Assembly (NCBI GenBank): GCA_037576215.1
Contig: JBANDB010000012.1
Span: 2,790,001-2,854,000 of the forward strand
Length of the DNA stretch: 64,000 bases
Reading direction: 5' to 3'
Origin: Armillaria gallica
Taxonomy: Eukaryota > Basidiomycota > Agaricomycetes > Agaricales > Physalacriaceae
Below are positions 12,582-24,000 of the stretch, in pieces. Every line of letters starts with the position of its first letter. The stretch's first letter is position 1. The position numbers were made by a program, and so were the translations under genes. The notes beneath the pieces were generated by a model. The model was not told where the DNA came from. It was given only the letters and a program-made list of their open reading frames with translations, and ran no database searches.

Positions 12582-12894
12582 TGCTGACCAGCAGACCTAG
12601 TGACACAGGACACGAATCAGACTCCTCAGAACGTCAAGGATGTGAAAGACGACTATATTTTACCTAGCGACACAGGACATGAATCAGACTACAAAGTAGT
12701 ATTAGTGAGTGTACGTAGGTAGGAAAAATGAACAGGGCATACCTCCTCAGAACGTCAAGGATGTGAAAGACGACTGAGGAGCAAGAAGGGCAAAGTCCGA
12801 GCTATGGGGTAGAGACGTAGCCAAACATCGAGCTGACAAACAAGAGGCCGTAGCCAAACATCGAGCTGACAAACAATGCAAAAGGACCAGTACA
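12582..12894 (-). repeat. Copia 5' LTR
   Basis: This direct repeat of the left LTR is longer because a segment containing 'gtagccaaacatcgagctga' is duplicated in tandem between about 12815 and 12870. It begins TG and ends CA on the plus strand. Confidence 0.88.
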
Positions 12895-13574
12895 ATGCTT
12901 GTAGCATGTCAATGCTCACTGAAGTGGGCCGTTGCAAGCACGGCAGGTACGAGTCCGAAGTCTGGGTCACTCTGTCCACATTATTGGCAGAAATGAGAGA
13001 GATACCGGTCATAATGTGGTTGCTACTGACAAGGGAGAGTGAAATGATGAAGTGGACAGAACTCATTTTTCATTCAGCAACTGCGTGCTGAATATTTTCC
13101 AGTTGCTCCTACGCTACTGGCCAGTGCAAGTGCTCCGAATGTAAGCACTAAATCGATGCTGTAATGAAGCCTTGCCATCAGCCTTGTGATAGTTGAGAGC
13201 CATAACAATAGATGGTACAGGGAGTTAGTTATAATAAATCGAATTGAAAATACTATTTGTTGAATCTTAGGAAAAGAGAAGCATCTGTCGGAGATGATAG
13301 TGTGAGAAGCAAGTCTCTTGTTCACAAACTTTTCAAACGGCTCAGAAGTTTCAAAACCATTCGTCTATAAAGGTTGAATGTGTCTATAGTACTTCGAATC
13401 ATGCCACAAGCTAGACATGTGAACTAAAAGACCGGATATGATTTGAATGAGAGGTAACGCGTACAGTGTATAAAATCAGACTGTCTCTAATAGCCAACCT
13501 TCATATCAAGGGAGACCCGAGGCATTGCAATGCTGTCACGGCATCTGAAACGCTTCAAGTAGGATTCCTGCGTG
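12895..13574. other. Spacer between copia and gypsy elements
   Basis: I find no recognisable gene or repeat here. Short open frames at 12,876-13,091 and 13,074-13,325 have no supporting features. Confidence 0.5.
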
Positions 13575-14101
13575 TGTTATGCGCATGCCGCGGACCTCCG
13601 CTTCACACTGACTTCACACAGAAACTTCACCTCAACAAATCACACCATCGGACCTCCACGGCCCCCGGCCGCTTACCATTTACTTACTCCATTTAATATT
13701 TCATTTCCATTTCATTTTACTATTTCACATATTAATTCTAGAACCCGAATTCAGTAGCGAACAGACCTCCTCCAGAGTCCATCGGACTCGGACTCGGACT
13801 ACCTAGTCATATATATACTGTAGAATCACTTGTAGATACTCAGTTCGAATATCAACTTGGTTTAGCCAAATCTCTCTCTGACTCCAAGTCTAATCCATCG
13901 CTCTCCAAGTCTGCGGCCTCCGCTCTGTTGGACTATCCTTACTCTCTATCCAAACCTTTGCTCTCCGTGGACTCCGTTCCGCAATCCAATCTTAGGGCTT
14001 CGGCTCAAGGGTGACGTTGCTAATAGCTTCGCCAAAGCCCACGCACTCCGCGGACCTCCGCTCGTGCGAGTTATCTTTGTCTATTTGACATGTCCCTAAC
14101 A
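13575..14101 (+). repeat. Gypsy 5' LTR
   Basis: This direct repeat of 21700-22226 begins TGTTA and ends TAACA. It holds a TATA box and the presumed start of the transcript (see the separate entries). Confidence 0.93.
13810..13817 (+). promoter_or_regulatory. Gypsy LTR TATA box
   Basis: TATATATA lies 32 bases upstream of AGTTCGAATAT (13842-13852), the sequence copied in reverse complement at the primer site. The spacing fits transcription starting at or next to 13842. The same arrangement occurs in the 3' LTR. Confidence 0.6.
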
Positions 14102-14103
14102 GT

Positions 14104-14114
14104 ATATTCGAACT
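14104..14114 (+). other. Self-priming primer-binding site
   Basis: Just inside the 5' LTR, ATATTCGAACT is the exact reverse complement of AGTTCGAATAT at 13842-13852 within the LTR. There is no TGG-type tRNA complement at the junction. Tf1/sushi elements prime reverse transcription by folding the first 11 bases of their own RNA back to a site near the LTR; this matches in length and position. Confidence 0.7.
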
Positions 14115-14144
14115 CAACCCCTTGAGTCGAATTTTTTCTAAATC

Positions 14145-15701
14145 ATGACAACCACATACACTTACCCTCCAGAGACAGGCAAAGGCCCGAAACGAAAAAC
14201 ACCAATCTTTTCCATGGAAGACATACCAGCATCTGCATCCAAGGAAAATCCGGAACTTTTCGGATCGGCCTCCGTCGGAGGACAACCATCCCATAGGGAA
14301 ACCTACAGCCACTCCAATTTTACCGCTCGTCAATCCGACAACTACGGTTCTCCTAACCCTTTCAGTACTCTGCCACCCGACGACCTTCTACGTCACCGAA
14401 GGACAGGCATATTCAACAGATACCGGGAGAATCCGGATCCACACACCCCAGCACCTCAACCCACCTCCAATGGGGAACAAACAGACGCCGCGGGATCCGA
14501 TGATTCTGGAGGCGAAACCGATACCCCCACTCATCCTTCGAACCGACACAACCAGGGTGACGATGGATCCGACTCCCAACCAGGTAGCCTGAACGAACCC
14601 GGAGGCCCCGGCAGCCCCAATGGACCAGGAGGACCAGGTGGTCCTGGTGGTCCCAGAGGTCCCGGAGGTCCCAATGGACCAGGAGGACTGGGCGGGCCTG
14701 ACAACAATACTCCCAACGAGCAAGAATTCTTACGAGAATTCATGAACCTGTTGCGCGGGGTTTCCACTTCGCTAAACAATCCTCGACCCAACAACATCCG
14801 TACCAAGGTCAAAGAACCTGATACATTTGACGGCTCTGACCCGCGGAAGCTTAAGGCTTTCATTGTCTCCCTTCAGTTGAACTTTAATGACAGACCCACT
14901 GCTTTTGTGGCAGATGCCAGTAAAGTCAACTATGCCATCTCCTTTCTTTCCGGCACCGCTCTTGACTGGTTTGAACCAGACATCCTCCGTCCCAATCTGC
15001 GGAATCCGCCAGCATGGCAATACTCTTACGCCACCTTCCTTGACGAACTCCAAACAAATTTTGGCCCTTTCGATGCCATCGGAGATGCCGAGGACGCCCT
15101 GGAACATCTCCAGATGCGCGACGGAGACCGAATCATGAAGTATATGGTTCAGTTCAACCAATACGCATCCCAAGTTGGTTACGGCGACAATTCCCTCCGC
15201 CATGCTTTCTACCGCGGACTTTGCACCCGCATCAAGGATGATATGGCTCACCATGGGAAGCCTAACAATCTCCGTGACATGCGCTTCCTAGCCCAAGAAC
15301 TCGACGCTCGCTACTGGACTCGGAGGACTGAGATATCCTGTGAAAACCGGGAAAACAAGTCCTCCGGTTCATATTCCAACAACCCTAAATCTAAGGGTTC
15401 CAATTCCAACGCCAGCTCTTCAGCTTCCGGATCGACTCCGAAGTCCTCCAATTCCAACTCCTCGGGATATGCTTCCAACCCAAAGCCCTATGCTGATAAG
15501 CTAGGTAAAGACGGCCATCTTACTCAAGAAGAAAAGGACCGCCACCGAAAGAACAATCTCTGTATGTTCTGTGGAAGCAAGCACAAGACCGAGGACTGCA
15601 ACAAACACAAAGCCGTGGCCTCTGCTAAGGGCCGTGCTGCGGAAGTTGAAGAACCCGCTCCTGCCTCTGAGGATCCGGCTCCGACGGAGTTGGAAAACTA
15701 G
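14145..15701 (+). CDS. gag: Gypsy Gag, 518 aa
   Basis: This is the structural capsid protein of the chromovirus. The N-terminal third is low complexity and includes a collagen-like run of Gly-Pro-Gly/Asn triplets at about residues 148-188. A retrotransposon gag core follows ([12 protein letters not shown], then [12 protein letters not shown] and [12 protein letters not shown]). Next are a Ser/Asn-rich linker and a C-terminal zinc knuckle, [13 protein letters not shown]. The ORF is intact from ATG to TAG. The first ATG after the primer site is used. Pol follows 20 bases downstream in another frame. Confidence 0.93.
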   Translation: MTTTYTYPPETGKGPKRKTPIFSMEDIPASASKENPELFGSASVGGQPSHRETYSHSNFTARQSDNYGSPNPFSTLPPDDLLRHRRTGIFNRYRENPDPHTPAPQPTSNGEQTDAAGSDDSGGETDTPTHPSNRHNQGDDGSDSQPGSLNEPGGPGSPNGPGGPGGPGGPRGPGGPNGPGGLGGPDNNTPNEQEFLREFMNLLRGVSTSLNNPRPNNIRTKVKEPDTFDGSDPRKLKAFIVSLQLNFNDRPTAFVADASKVNYAISFLSGTALDWFEPDILRPNLRNPPAWQYSYATFLDELQTNFGPFDAIGDAEDALEHLQMRDGDRIMKYMVQFNQYASQVGYGDNSLRHAFYRGLCTRIKDDMAHHGKPNNLRDMRFLAQELDARYWTRRTEISCENRENKSSGSYSNNPKSKGSNSNASSSASGSTPKSSNSNSSGYASNPKPYADKLGKDGHLTQEEKDRHRKNNLCMFCGSKHKTEDCNKHKAVASAKGRAAEVEEPAPASEDPAPTELEN

Positions 15702-15721
15702 AGGGCAGCCCTGTATCCTCC

Positions 15722-18700
15722 ATGCGAGATCAGGGTTGCGTTGACTGTAATCGCACATCGGAGGTTGTCACCCTCAACACCGCCGCTCTTTCCAACCATT
15801 CACTAACCGTATCACTCTCTTCTGAAGTCGGCTCCGGTACAGAGTCCAATGACTCTCCAATCATTACTATCCTTCGTTTCCTTGCCTTGGTTGACTCTGG
15901 TTCTAGCCACTGTTTCGTCGACTCCAAATATGTTGAGGATCACAACCTTCCTACCAAACCTATCCCTCCTGTCCAACTTCGGCTCCTTGACGGCTCCGCC
16001 GGATCTCACATTTCTCAATCCATTACCCTTCCAGTCCGTTTCCCTTCCGGAGACATCATCTCTATCGACTTCTATGTCACTCGTCTAGATTCATCCTGTA
16101 ACATTGTTCTGGGATACAACTGGCTTTCCCGCTGCAATCCATTGATTGACTGGGTAAAGCACAGTATCACTTTCCGTTCACCATTACCAGGTGTTTCTTC
16201 CCCTGCAAGCGCTTCCGCGGCATCCGATGCAACTGCATCTAACCGTGCGGACATTCCTTGTCCAACTCCTATTTCTAATTCCAACCCGGCTCCCAAGCCA
16301 ATTCTGAGATCCCGACAGACTCCACCGCCGTATGAACCCATCTACTCCTACCCTACCATCCCTTCCTTTTCTGCATTGGTTACCCCCAAGATATCTATCA
16401 TCTCCGCGGCCGCTTTTGTTTGAGCATGTGCTGAAGATGGAGCTCAACAATACACCCTCCAACCTTCTGCACCTAGCATCAGCGGAATGGCCAGTTCCGC
16501 GGCCCCGCCGGATATGACAGACGTACCAGCAGAATATCACGACTTTGCTGATGTATTCAGTGACTCGCTTTCCGAGAAACTCCCCGAGCATAGACCATAC
16601 GACCTCAAGATCAATATTGAGGAAGGAACATCTCCTCCGCTTGGGCCAATTTACTCCCTCTCGGAGTCTGAGCTCAAAGCACTACATGAGTTTATTGACG
16701 ATAATCTCCGTAGTGGATTCATCACACCCTCACGTTCTCCCCACAGAGCTCCTGTGCTTTTTGTCAAGAAAAAGACCAGAGAACTCCGTCTTTGTGTCGA
16801 TTTCTGTGGCTTAAACAAGATATCCAAGAAAGACCGTTACCCCCTTCCGCTCATTTCCGACCTCCTCGACTCCGCACGCTCCGCTCGCATCTATACCAAA
16901 CTTGATCTCCGACATGCTTATCATCTCGTACGCATAGCTGAAGGTGATGAATGGAAAACAGCCTTCCGAACCCGTTACGGATCCTTTGAATGGCATGTCA
17001 TGCCTTTTGGACTCACCAATGCTCCCGTGGCGTTCCAACGCTTCGTGAACGATATTTTCGCTGACATGCTTGACGTTTCTGTAGTTGTATACCTTGACGA
17101 CATCCTCATATATTCCAATGACCCCGCAGAGCACCGGGAACACGTACGCAAAGTTCTGCGCAGACTAAGAGCCAACGGGCTCTACTGCAAAGGATCTAAA
17201 TGCGAGTTTCACCGGGACTCCATGGAATATCTAGGCTACATTCTATCACCCGAGGGCCTCCGCATGTCCGAAGACAAAGTCAAAGCCATTTTAGATTGGC
17301 CGGTTCCACGGAAAGTTAAGGATATTCAATCCTTCCTTGGCTTCACCAATTTCTACCGTCGCTTCATCCACAAGTACAGTGACATCGTTATTCCACTAAC
17401 CCGCCTCACACGCAAAGGAACTCCGTGGAAATTCGACGACAAGTGCATGGCTGCTTTCAATGAACTAAAGCAAGCCTTCACTCACGCTCCTATCCTCACT
17501 CATTGGGTCCCCGACCGGCAGTTAGTTGTGGAGACCGACGCCTCCAACTACGCCATTGCTGCTATCCTCTCTATTTACCTTGACGACAGCGAAATCCATC
17601 CTATCACTTTCCTATCCCGGAGCCTCCACAATGCCGAACTTAACTACGACACCCATGATAAAGAGCTTCTAGCTATCTTCGAAGCCTTTAAATACTGGTG
17701 TCACTACCTTGAAGGCTCTGCAGACCCGATCAATGTCGTAACTGACCACAAGAATCTTGAATATTTTTCAACCACTAAGATTCTCACCCGACGGCAAGTC
17801 CGGTGGTCTGAATACCTATCCCAATTCAATCTAGTAATCCGCTTCTGACTGGGGAAACTCGGAGGAAAACCGGACGCACTCACTAGACGATGGGACGTCT
17901 ATCCAAAAGAGGGGGATAGTCAATACGCAGCAGTCAATCCTCATAATTTCCGTCCTGTATTCACTCAAGAACAACTTTCCGCGTCTCTCCACGCCACCTT
18001 CCTTGAAGGCCCTACCCTCCGTGCTAGTGCTATAATGGATATTGACAAGCTCCATTCAGATATCAAGCAAGCACAATCATCCGACTCCGCGGCCTCCGAC
18101 GGTTTCCGTCAGGCCAAATCCTCCACTTCCACTTCCCCCTCTTGGTGGTCTATAGATGAATCAGACATTCTCCGTCTTGATAATCGCATCTATGTCCCCG
18201 ACTCCGAGGACCTCCATCTCCGTGTCCTACAGAATAATCACGATCACATCTTGGCAGGTCATTTTGGCCAAAATCGGACCTTGGAATTAGTCCGATGGAG
18301 CTATACCTGGCCACAGATGTGTGAATACGTTCGCCACTACGTCAAATCTTGCACGATTTGCGGTTGCAACAAGACACCTAGACATCGTCCTTATGGATTG
18401 CTGAAACCTTTGCCGGTCCCGGAACGTCCGTGGGATTCCATTTCAATGGATTTCATTGAACAGTTACCGGACTCCAACGGATTCACTGCTATCCTTGTAG
18501 TAATCGACCGCGCAAGCAAGCAAGCCATCTTTATTCCTACACACGACACCATTAATTCCGAAGAACTCGCCCGGTTATTCGTCATTCATGTATTCTCCAA
18601 GCATGGTGTTCCTAACCACATCACCTCTGACCGCGGCTCCAAGTTTGTCTCCCAATTCACGCGCGCCCTTGCCAAAGCCCTTGACATGGAACTTCACTTC

Positions 18701-19543
18701 ACTTCTGGTTATCACCTGGAGGCCGATGGACAAACGGAACGTGCAAATCAAACCTTGGAACAGTACATCCGCATCTATTGTTCTTATCAACAGGACAACT
18801 GGGATTTACTACTACCCATCGCTGAATTTGCATACAACAATGCCCCGAATGCCTCCACTGGAATCTCGCCATTCTTTGCCAACAAGGGTTATCATCCTAA
18901 TATCACTGTTCATCCTGAACGTGATATTGCCTCCGCTCGGGCCCGTGACTTCGTAGTCAACCTAGATGAACTACACCAATTCCTATGCGACAAAATCACT
19001 CAGGCGCAGTCTCGCTACAAGATTCAAGCGGACAAGCGCCGGAATCCGGCTCCCCCCTTCAAAGTAGGAGACAGGGTCTTCCTTAGCTCCAAGCATATCA
19101 AGACTACTCGTCCTACTGCGAAATTCGCAGAGAAATTCCTTGGCCCATTCGAAATCATAGCTCAACCAGGCTCCCATTCCTTCACTCTCAAGCTCCCGTC
19201 GGACCTCCGTGCCATTCACCCTGTCTTCCACGTATTGCAACTGGAACCTGTAGAAGAAAACACTATCCCTAATCGCACTCAGCCTCCACCGCCTCCGGTG
19301 GAAGTTGACGGTGAAGAGCAGTACGAAATAGCTCAGATCCTCGACTCCAAAATAGACCGCCGGTTCCGGTGCCCTCTTCTCTACAGGATTCAATGGTTAG
19401 GTTATGAAGGCACTGATGAGGAATTTGCTTGGTTACCAGCTACCGAATTCTCCGTGGACGAATTCATTGACGATTTCCACCGTCGCTACCCAGACAAACC
19501 AGGACCTTTAGCCAAAGTCACCATCCGAAAATCCACCCTCTAA
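15722..19543 (+). pseudogene. pol: Gypsy Pol polyprotein with two TGA codons
   Basis: One frame runs from 15722 to 19543, interrupted only by TGA at 16421-16423 and 17846-17848. The order is: aspartic protease (LVDSGSSHC); RT with FRTRYGSFEWHVMPFGL and the YLDD box near 17,090; RNase H (VETDAS, THDKELLAI); integrase with a zinc-binding region ending CTICGCNK; the DDE core (MDFIEQLP, TSDRGSKF, QTERANQ); and a chromodomain (RIQWLGYEGTDEEFAWLP) near the C-terminus. The TGA codons fall where Arg is expected in this family, for example IRF-stop-LGKLGGKPDALTRRW. CGA to TGA by CpG deamination is the simplest cause. The frame differs from gag, so frameshifting or reinitiation would be needed. Confidence 0.94.
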
Positions 19544-19802
19544 ATTCTCCCTCTATTTCACCCTGTAACATCATCGGTTTCCATCGGCTCCGACCTTTTC
19601 TATTTCAAATCAAATCCACAAAAACTATTGCAAATTTGTTTCCTAATCAGGAACAGAACCCGTCGGCTCCGTTCTCACTCTCTTTCATTCCTAACTCGAA
19701 CTCCAAGAAAATCAATATAATTATGGGACCTCTGGGGCCCGGCAATGTACAATACTAGCAAGAAATTACAGGTACAAACTTATATAACAAGGCAAGCAGT
19801 GT
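19544..19802 (+). other. Gypsy region between pol and the antisense gene
   Basis: This short spacer follows the pol stop and abuts the 3' end of the antisense gene, so the two transcripts converge here. I see no further coding. Confidence 0.5.
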
Positions 19803-21538
19803 TCAGGAAGCTTCGGCGCCGGACGGACCCACCATATCTACATCTTCTACTTCCCCCTCAAGCTCCTGTACCAACATCGGCTCCAAATCCTCGTACATTT
19901 CTCCTTCACTCTCCACCTCGATCCCATTCTCACGATTATACGCCCTCATCCATGCCGTCGCCTGCTGCTGGAGCTCCTTTTCGGCCTCTTCCTCTGGGTC
20001 CACATCAGGCATGGGCATTTTAATCAAGACGTCCAATTCCGGAATGCCGATGGACTCCGCGCCCGGGACCATATCCTCCCTAACTTCCTCCTCCAAGTCC
20101 AACGGCTCGTCCGAATCCTCCACCCGGTACCCTTCCTGGTCCTTCAACAACCGTTTCGATAACTGCCATTCCTTGCGGCATCCGTGCGCATTATAGAAGT
20201 CCCGGCGGGCCCGTAGGAACTTGTTGCGAGCCAGCATCTGCTCATGCAACCCGGCGGCGCCAATTTGACCAACCCAGAAGGACTTGTTCAGAATCTCATA
20301 GGGATCCTCCATTCCCAACGGCATATCCACGGTCAATGCCTGTAAACCTTCGCCCTTGATAATAGCCATATCCCTATCAAGACGTTGCTTGGCCATTTGA
20401 CGCAATGCCTCGCTATAGATATCGCCCGTCTTGCGGAGCTCCAGTCGGGACGCCTCGAATTCGGCTCTCAAAGACTCGGAAGGGAGGTCCTTGGGGTACT
20501 TGACGTCGTAATCTGGATGGTAATCATCCATTAGGTCCTCTACCCTTTCTGCAACCTTATCCACCTTCTCCTCCAAACGCGCCAATCGGGAAGAAATATC
20601 CTGAAGGATGTCCAGCATACTACCAGAATCCGCGGGGCCACCTTCATCACCACTCTTGTTAAACGAACACCGAGCTTTCTTGACGCAACAACGCTGACAG
20701 GTTTGAAGCATGCCGTGGATGAAACAGGCGGTTTTGTCAGCACAACACTTGCCACAGCGTCCTAACCCAAGTCAGCAAACAGGCCGGAGCTCCAATGGTT
20801 CCACATACCGTTACCAGTCAAGACCTTATCACCGGCCTGAGGTGCAGGCTCCGTCTTCAAATGTTTGGGTGACGATGGCCCCGCCGAAGCAGCCCCACCT
20901 CCCTCACTATCCTCCACCACACTTGCGGACCAGAATTTACGCTTTCGAGGCTCCGCGGTATCTGCCCTCCTCTTTCCCTTCGCAATCTCCCTCTTCCTTT
21001 TCAATGCAGCCATCACGGCAGTCTTCGGGTCCGAGGGATCCACCTCGGAATCACCGTCACTCGCCGACGGGGCACCAGCAGCCTTCAAAGCCAACTCGTT
21101 CGCCTCATTCTCCCGTTCTTTCTCCCTCTCTTTTTCCGCCTGTTCCTCCAAGTCAGCCAGACGCTGACGCTCTGCAGCCTCCTGCTTCTCCCTCTCCAAG
21201 GCCAGCTCTTTTTCTTTTTCAGCCTCCAGTCGGAGCCGCTCTTCCTCCTGCCTCTGCTCCTCCGCTTTCCTCTCAGCCTCTTCCTTCTCTTTCTTCAAGG
21301 CCTCAACCTTCAGCAGACATGCCAACTTATCCTGCTTCAATTTCTCCACCCGGGCCTCCTTTGCTCATGCAGCCTTCCAGTCATCATGTCGACCTACGGC
21401 GTCCTCATAACGCTCCTCCATGGCGGTCCGCTCCTCCGTCAAGGTCTTGTAATCTTCAAAGGAAAGATCGGGAGGCGTTGGTGCCGACTCGTAGGGCTTG
21501 GGAGTTACAGAGTCGCGATACTTGACGGGCGCTGCCAT
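19803..21538 (-). pseudogene. Antisense spliced gene inside the gypsy element
   Basis: Two exons, 20809-21538 and 19803-20761, join through a 47-base intron (GTATGT...TTAG, 20762-20808) to give 562 codons opposite to gag-pol. The protein starts MAAPVKYRDSVTPKPYE, continues as a long Glu/Lys/Arg-rich coiled-coil region, then has a Ser-rich linker and a Cys cluster created by splicing (GRCGKCC...C...CQRCCVKKARC), then a second helical region with RLARLEEKVDKVAERVEDL and an acidic tail. One in-frame TGA lies at 21365-21367 (codon 58), in an AA-stop-AKEARVEK context that suggests an original Arg. The Cys cluster resembles a zinc-binding module. The role is unknown; its position suggests an accessory gene carried by the element. 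Confidence 0.72.
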
Positions 21539-21686
21539 GTTTCTCGTTGAGGAAAGAAGAAGCGAGGAAAAAAGAGGGATGATGAAGGTAGGAGGTTAAG
21601 TTGCAAAATTCCCACGGTCAAATTTCGTGCATGCATACCTACACTGATCGGCCATCGGGATCAGCGCTCTTGAGGGCAAGAACGCT

Positions 21687-21699
21687 AAGGGGGGGATAC
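21687..21699 (+). other. Gypsy polypurine tract
   Basis: The sequence aagggggggatac directly precedes the 3' LTR, as expected for the plus-strand primer. Confidence 0.8.
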
Positions 21700-22226
21700 T
21701 GTTACGCGCATGCCACAGACCTCCGCTTCACACTGACTTCATGCAGAAACTTCACCTCAACAAATCACACCATCGGACCTCCGCGGCCCCCAGCCGCTTA
21801 CCATTTACTTACTCCATTTAATATTTCATTTCCATTTCATTTTACTATTTCACATATTAATTCTAGAACCCGAATTCAGTAGCGAACAGACCTCCTCCAG
21901 AGTCCATCGGACTCCGACTCGGACTACCTAGTCATATATATACTGTAGAATCACTTGTAGATACTCAGTTCGAATATCAACTTGGTTTAGCCAAATCTCT
22001 CTCTGACTCCAAGTCTAATCCATCACTCTCCAAGTCTGCGGCCTCCGCTCCATTGGACTATCCTTACTCTCTATCCAAACCTTTGCTCTCCGTGGACTCC
22101 GTTCCGCAATCCAATCTTAGGGCTTCGGCTCAAGGGTGACGTTGCTAATAGCTTCGCCAAAGCCCACACACTCCGTGGACCTCCACTCGTGCGAGTTATC
22201 TTTGTCTATTTGGCATGTCCCTAACA
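21700..22226 (+). repeat. Gypsy 3' LTR
   Basis: Partner of 13575-14101, with the same length, ends and TATA/AGTTCGAATAT arrangement (21967-21977). Differences from the 5' LTR are mostly C/T and G/A, several in CpG context. Confidence 0.93.
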
Positions 22227-24000
22227 GCACGTCCATAAGGCCTCGCTTCTGTCGTCCTGCGCGTTCAGCCTTTTGTACTATTTCCATATTATCAAACCAG
22301 TCAACACCGGGTTTAGGAGGTTCCTTGATCTCCCCGGCGAAGTCCCTAAAGGTTTCATAGAACCAAGAGGGGTTTTCCAACTGTGCAAGAGTCTCTTTTT
22401 GCAAAGCACAGACTACACAGTGAGCATCAGATTGAGCGGTGGTCTTGGAACGCTTGCTGAGTACTTTCTTATACCGACCAGCAAAAGCTTCGCACAATTC
22501 TGCGAAACAACTTTCAAGCCCAGGCACCTTCAGGCCAATATCGCTGCTGAAGGTGCCCGCTATCAAAGTGTTGCGTTTGTGTTCGCCGCTTACATCGCGT
22601 TGAAGAGGCAAGGTGACATACTTGTCAAAGATGGACAATGTGACTTTGAGAAGTTCCGGGGGCAAACTGTGTTGAAGGTTCCGCAAGACCACCCAGACAA
22701 GAACGTAGAGAGCTGATTCTCGATCATCAACGATTGAGTGCTCGGCGTTTGGATTGTCAAGAAGATGAGCCGAAATGAATTGCCAGGTACCCTGTGCAGC
22801 AACATCTGGAAAAGCCTTTTGCTCACCATAGACCAGTCCTGGTGATATAGAGTGAGCCACGCTATACAATGATATGTAGCCCATGCTTTCTATGAAGTAA
22901 TACATTGCACAAAGAATGCTATATAGCCCCGTAGTTCCATAGCACGGTGTAGTTCCACTCGCAATCAATCACAATGACATGATCTAGAATAATGGCCCTG
23001 ATACAGCATTCACTGTATATAAGCTGCTGCTTGAATTCGCAACTTAGAGAATTTTTTTACACCCTCCTCCGACCAACTCTCAAGTCTCTGAAGTACCGAT
23101 TTCTCTCAGTCAAATACTAGTGCTGCCTGAACTATGGAATCTTGGGGTCGAGTACTTAGTAGTAATACACATTCTATTTACTTCATCCTACAGTAACTAC
23201 TGGTAACACCATGTACACGTACTTGTGTTTTTAATAACCCATTCCTCCTATATCTTCTTGCAACTTGAACCAGCAGCTGTTTAATTTCAAACCTTCTCAA
23301 CTGATCCATTCTAATGGGATGCCACCGTGCCTGAGAATAAATTTCCATGATGTGTAATAAATTGCATCACACCATCGAAGCTGTAGTGCCCATAGCGCCA
23401 TAGACCATTGCTACTATAGCGCAGGTGGTGCTATATGGTACTGGATACCAGGGGGTTAGCTATTAGCACTATAGGCACTACAGGCTCTATATATGGCTAT
23501 ATACCTAAGGTGCATTTTCCAGATGAATTGGTCACCATAGACAGTGCAGGTACAACAAATAGACATACCATTCGGGAAATATGGGAGGATTCATGAACTG
23601 GACTCACAAGGACACAGCGGTCCCAATCAATCAAAATATCCTGCCTATTGTTTCGATCTAGAGTCATCATGATGTTTCCGACGCTAATGTCCCGGTGTAG
23701 AATTCCTGTGAGCTTGTAGGCTTTTTGGTGGGCTGTGAATCATTCAGAATCAAGGGGAGAATATGATGTGTTCATAAAACTACTCACCTTCCATGGCATC
23801 GGCGACACACGAGACAAGCTGCTTTGCGGTCTCAAAGGATTCCAATGGACACCCTTTAGTAATGAGGACAATGAGGTGCCCAATGAGACATCGAATCTGG
23901 TGGTGGGTGCGTGTCCAAGCCTTTGACGTGTAGCCATGACCAGTCGTCTCGACTTGGGCTGAATTAAGTCTTTGAATGCAAGATTATAGATAATGACCAC
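22227..24000 (-). pseudogene. FunK1-type fungal protein kinase, truncated by LTR
   Basis: Minus-strand pieces match the FunK1 kinase family. The exon near 23,785-23,910 encodes CPLESFETAKQLVSCVADAME. After an intron, the catalytic loop LTGILHRDISVGNIMM follows (HRDIS at 23683-23697), then LIDWDRCVL. The C-lobe exon contains GTWQFISAHLLDN and VDDRESALYVLVWVVLR (about 22,690-22,800). The C-terminal reading frame then runs into the gypsy LTR at 22226 within RGLMDVL, so the end is lost. The long gap between the catalytic and C-lobe exons (about 770 bases) is unusual for this genome and may hide another exon or insertion. The family is confident; activity is unlikely. Confidence 0.75.

Larger units (their letters stand above)
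6906..12894 (-). mobile_element. Ty1/copia LTR retrotransposon
   Basis: Near-identical direct repeats at 6906-7190 and 12582-12894 bound an internal region encoding gag, protease, integrase, reverse transcriptase and RNase H in copia order on the minus strand. The right repeat, which is the 5' LTR, begins TG and ends CA on the plus strand. I see no clear 5-bp target duplication (gtgcg on the left, atgct on the right). The coding region has one frameshift and one in-frame TAG, so the copy is probably not autonomous. The few LTR differences suggest a fairly recent insertion. Confidence 0.93.
13575..22226 (+). mobile_element. Ty3/gypsy chromovirus with antisense gene
   Basis: Two 527-bp LTRs (13575-14101, 21700-22226), each starting TGTTA and ending TAACA, enclose gag, a chromovirus-type pol (protease, RT, RNase H, integrase, chromodomain) and an antisense spliced gene. 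The LTRs differ at about 15 positions by eye, nearly all transitions. I see no target duplication (left flank gcgtg, right flank gcacg), so flanks may have been exchanged or altered after insertion. The right LTR cuts a FunK1 kinase gene. Pol has two in-frame TGA codons and the antisense gene has one. Confidence 0.95.

Noticed and set aside
14388..14863. Collagen-like minus-strand frames
   Set aside because: Shadow of the Gly-Pro repeat in gypsy Gag; the plus-strand frame has the gag core and zinc knuckle.
20710..21525. 271-codon plus-strand frame rich in Pro and Ser
   Set aside because: It is the complement of the Glu/Lys-rich antisense gene, whose intron and Cys cluster make the minus strand the coding strand.
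13570..22231. Target-site duplication of the gypsy element
   Set aside because: Flanks gcgtg and gcacg do not match well enough to call.
22273..22716. 147-codon plus-strand frame
   Set aside because: Antisense shadow of the FunK1 C-lobe.
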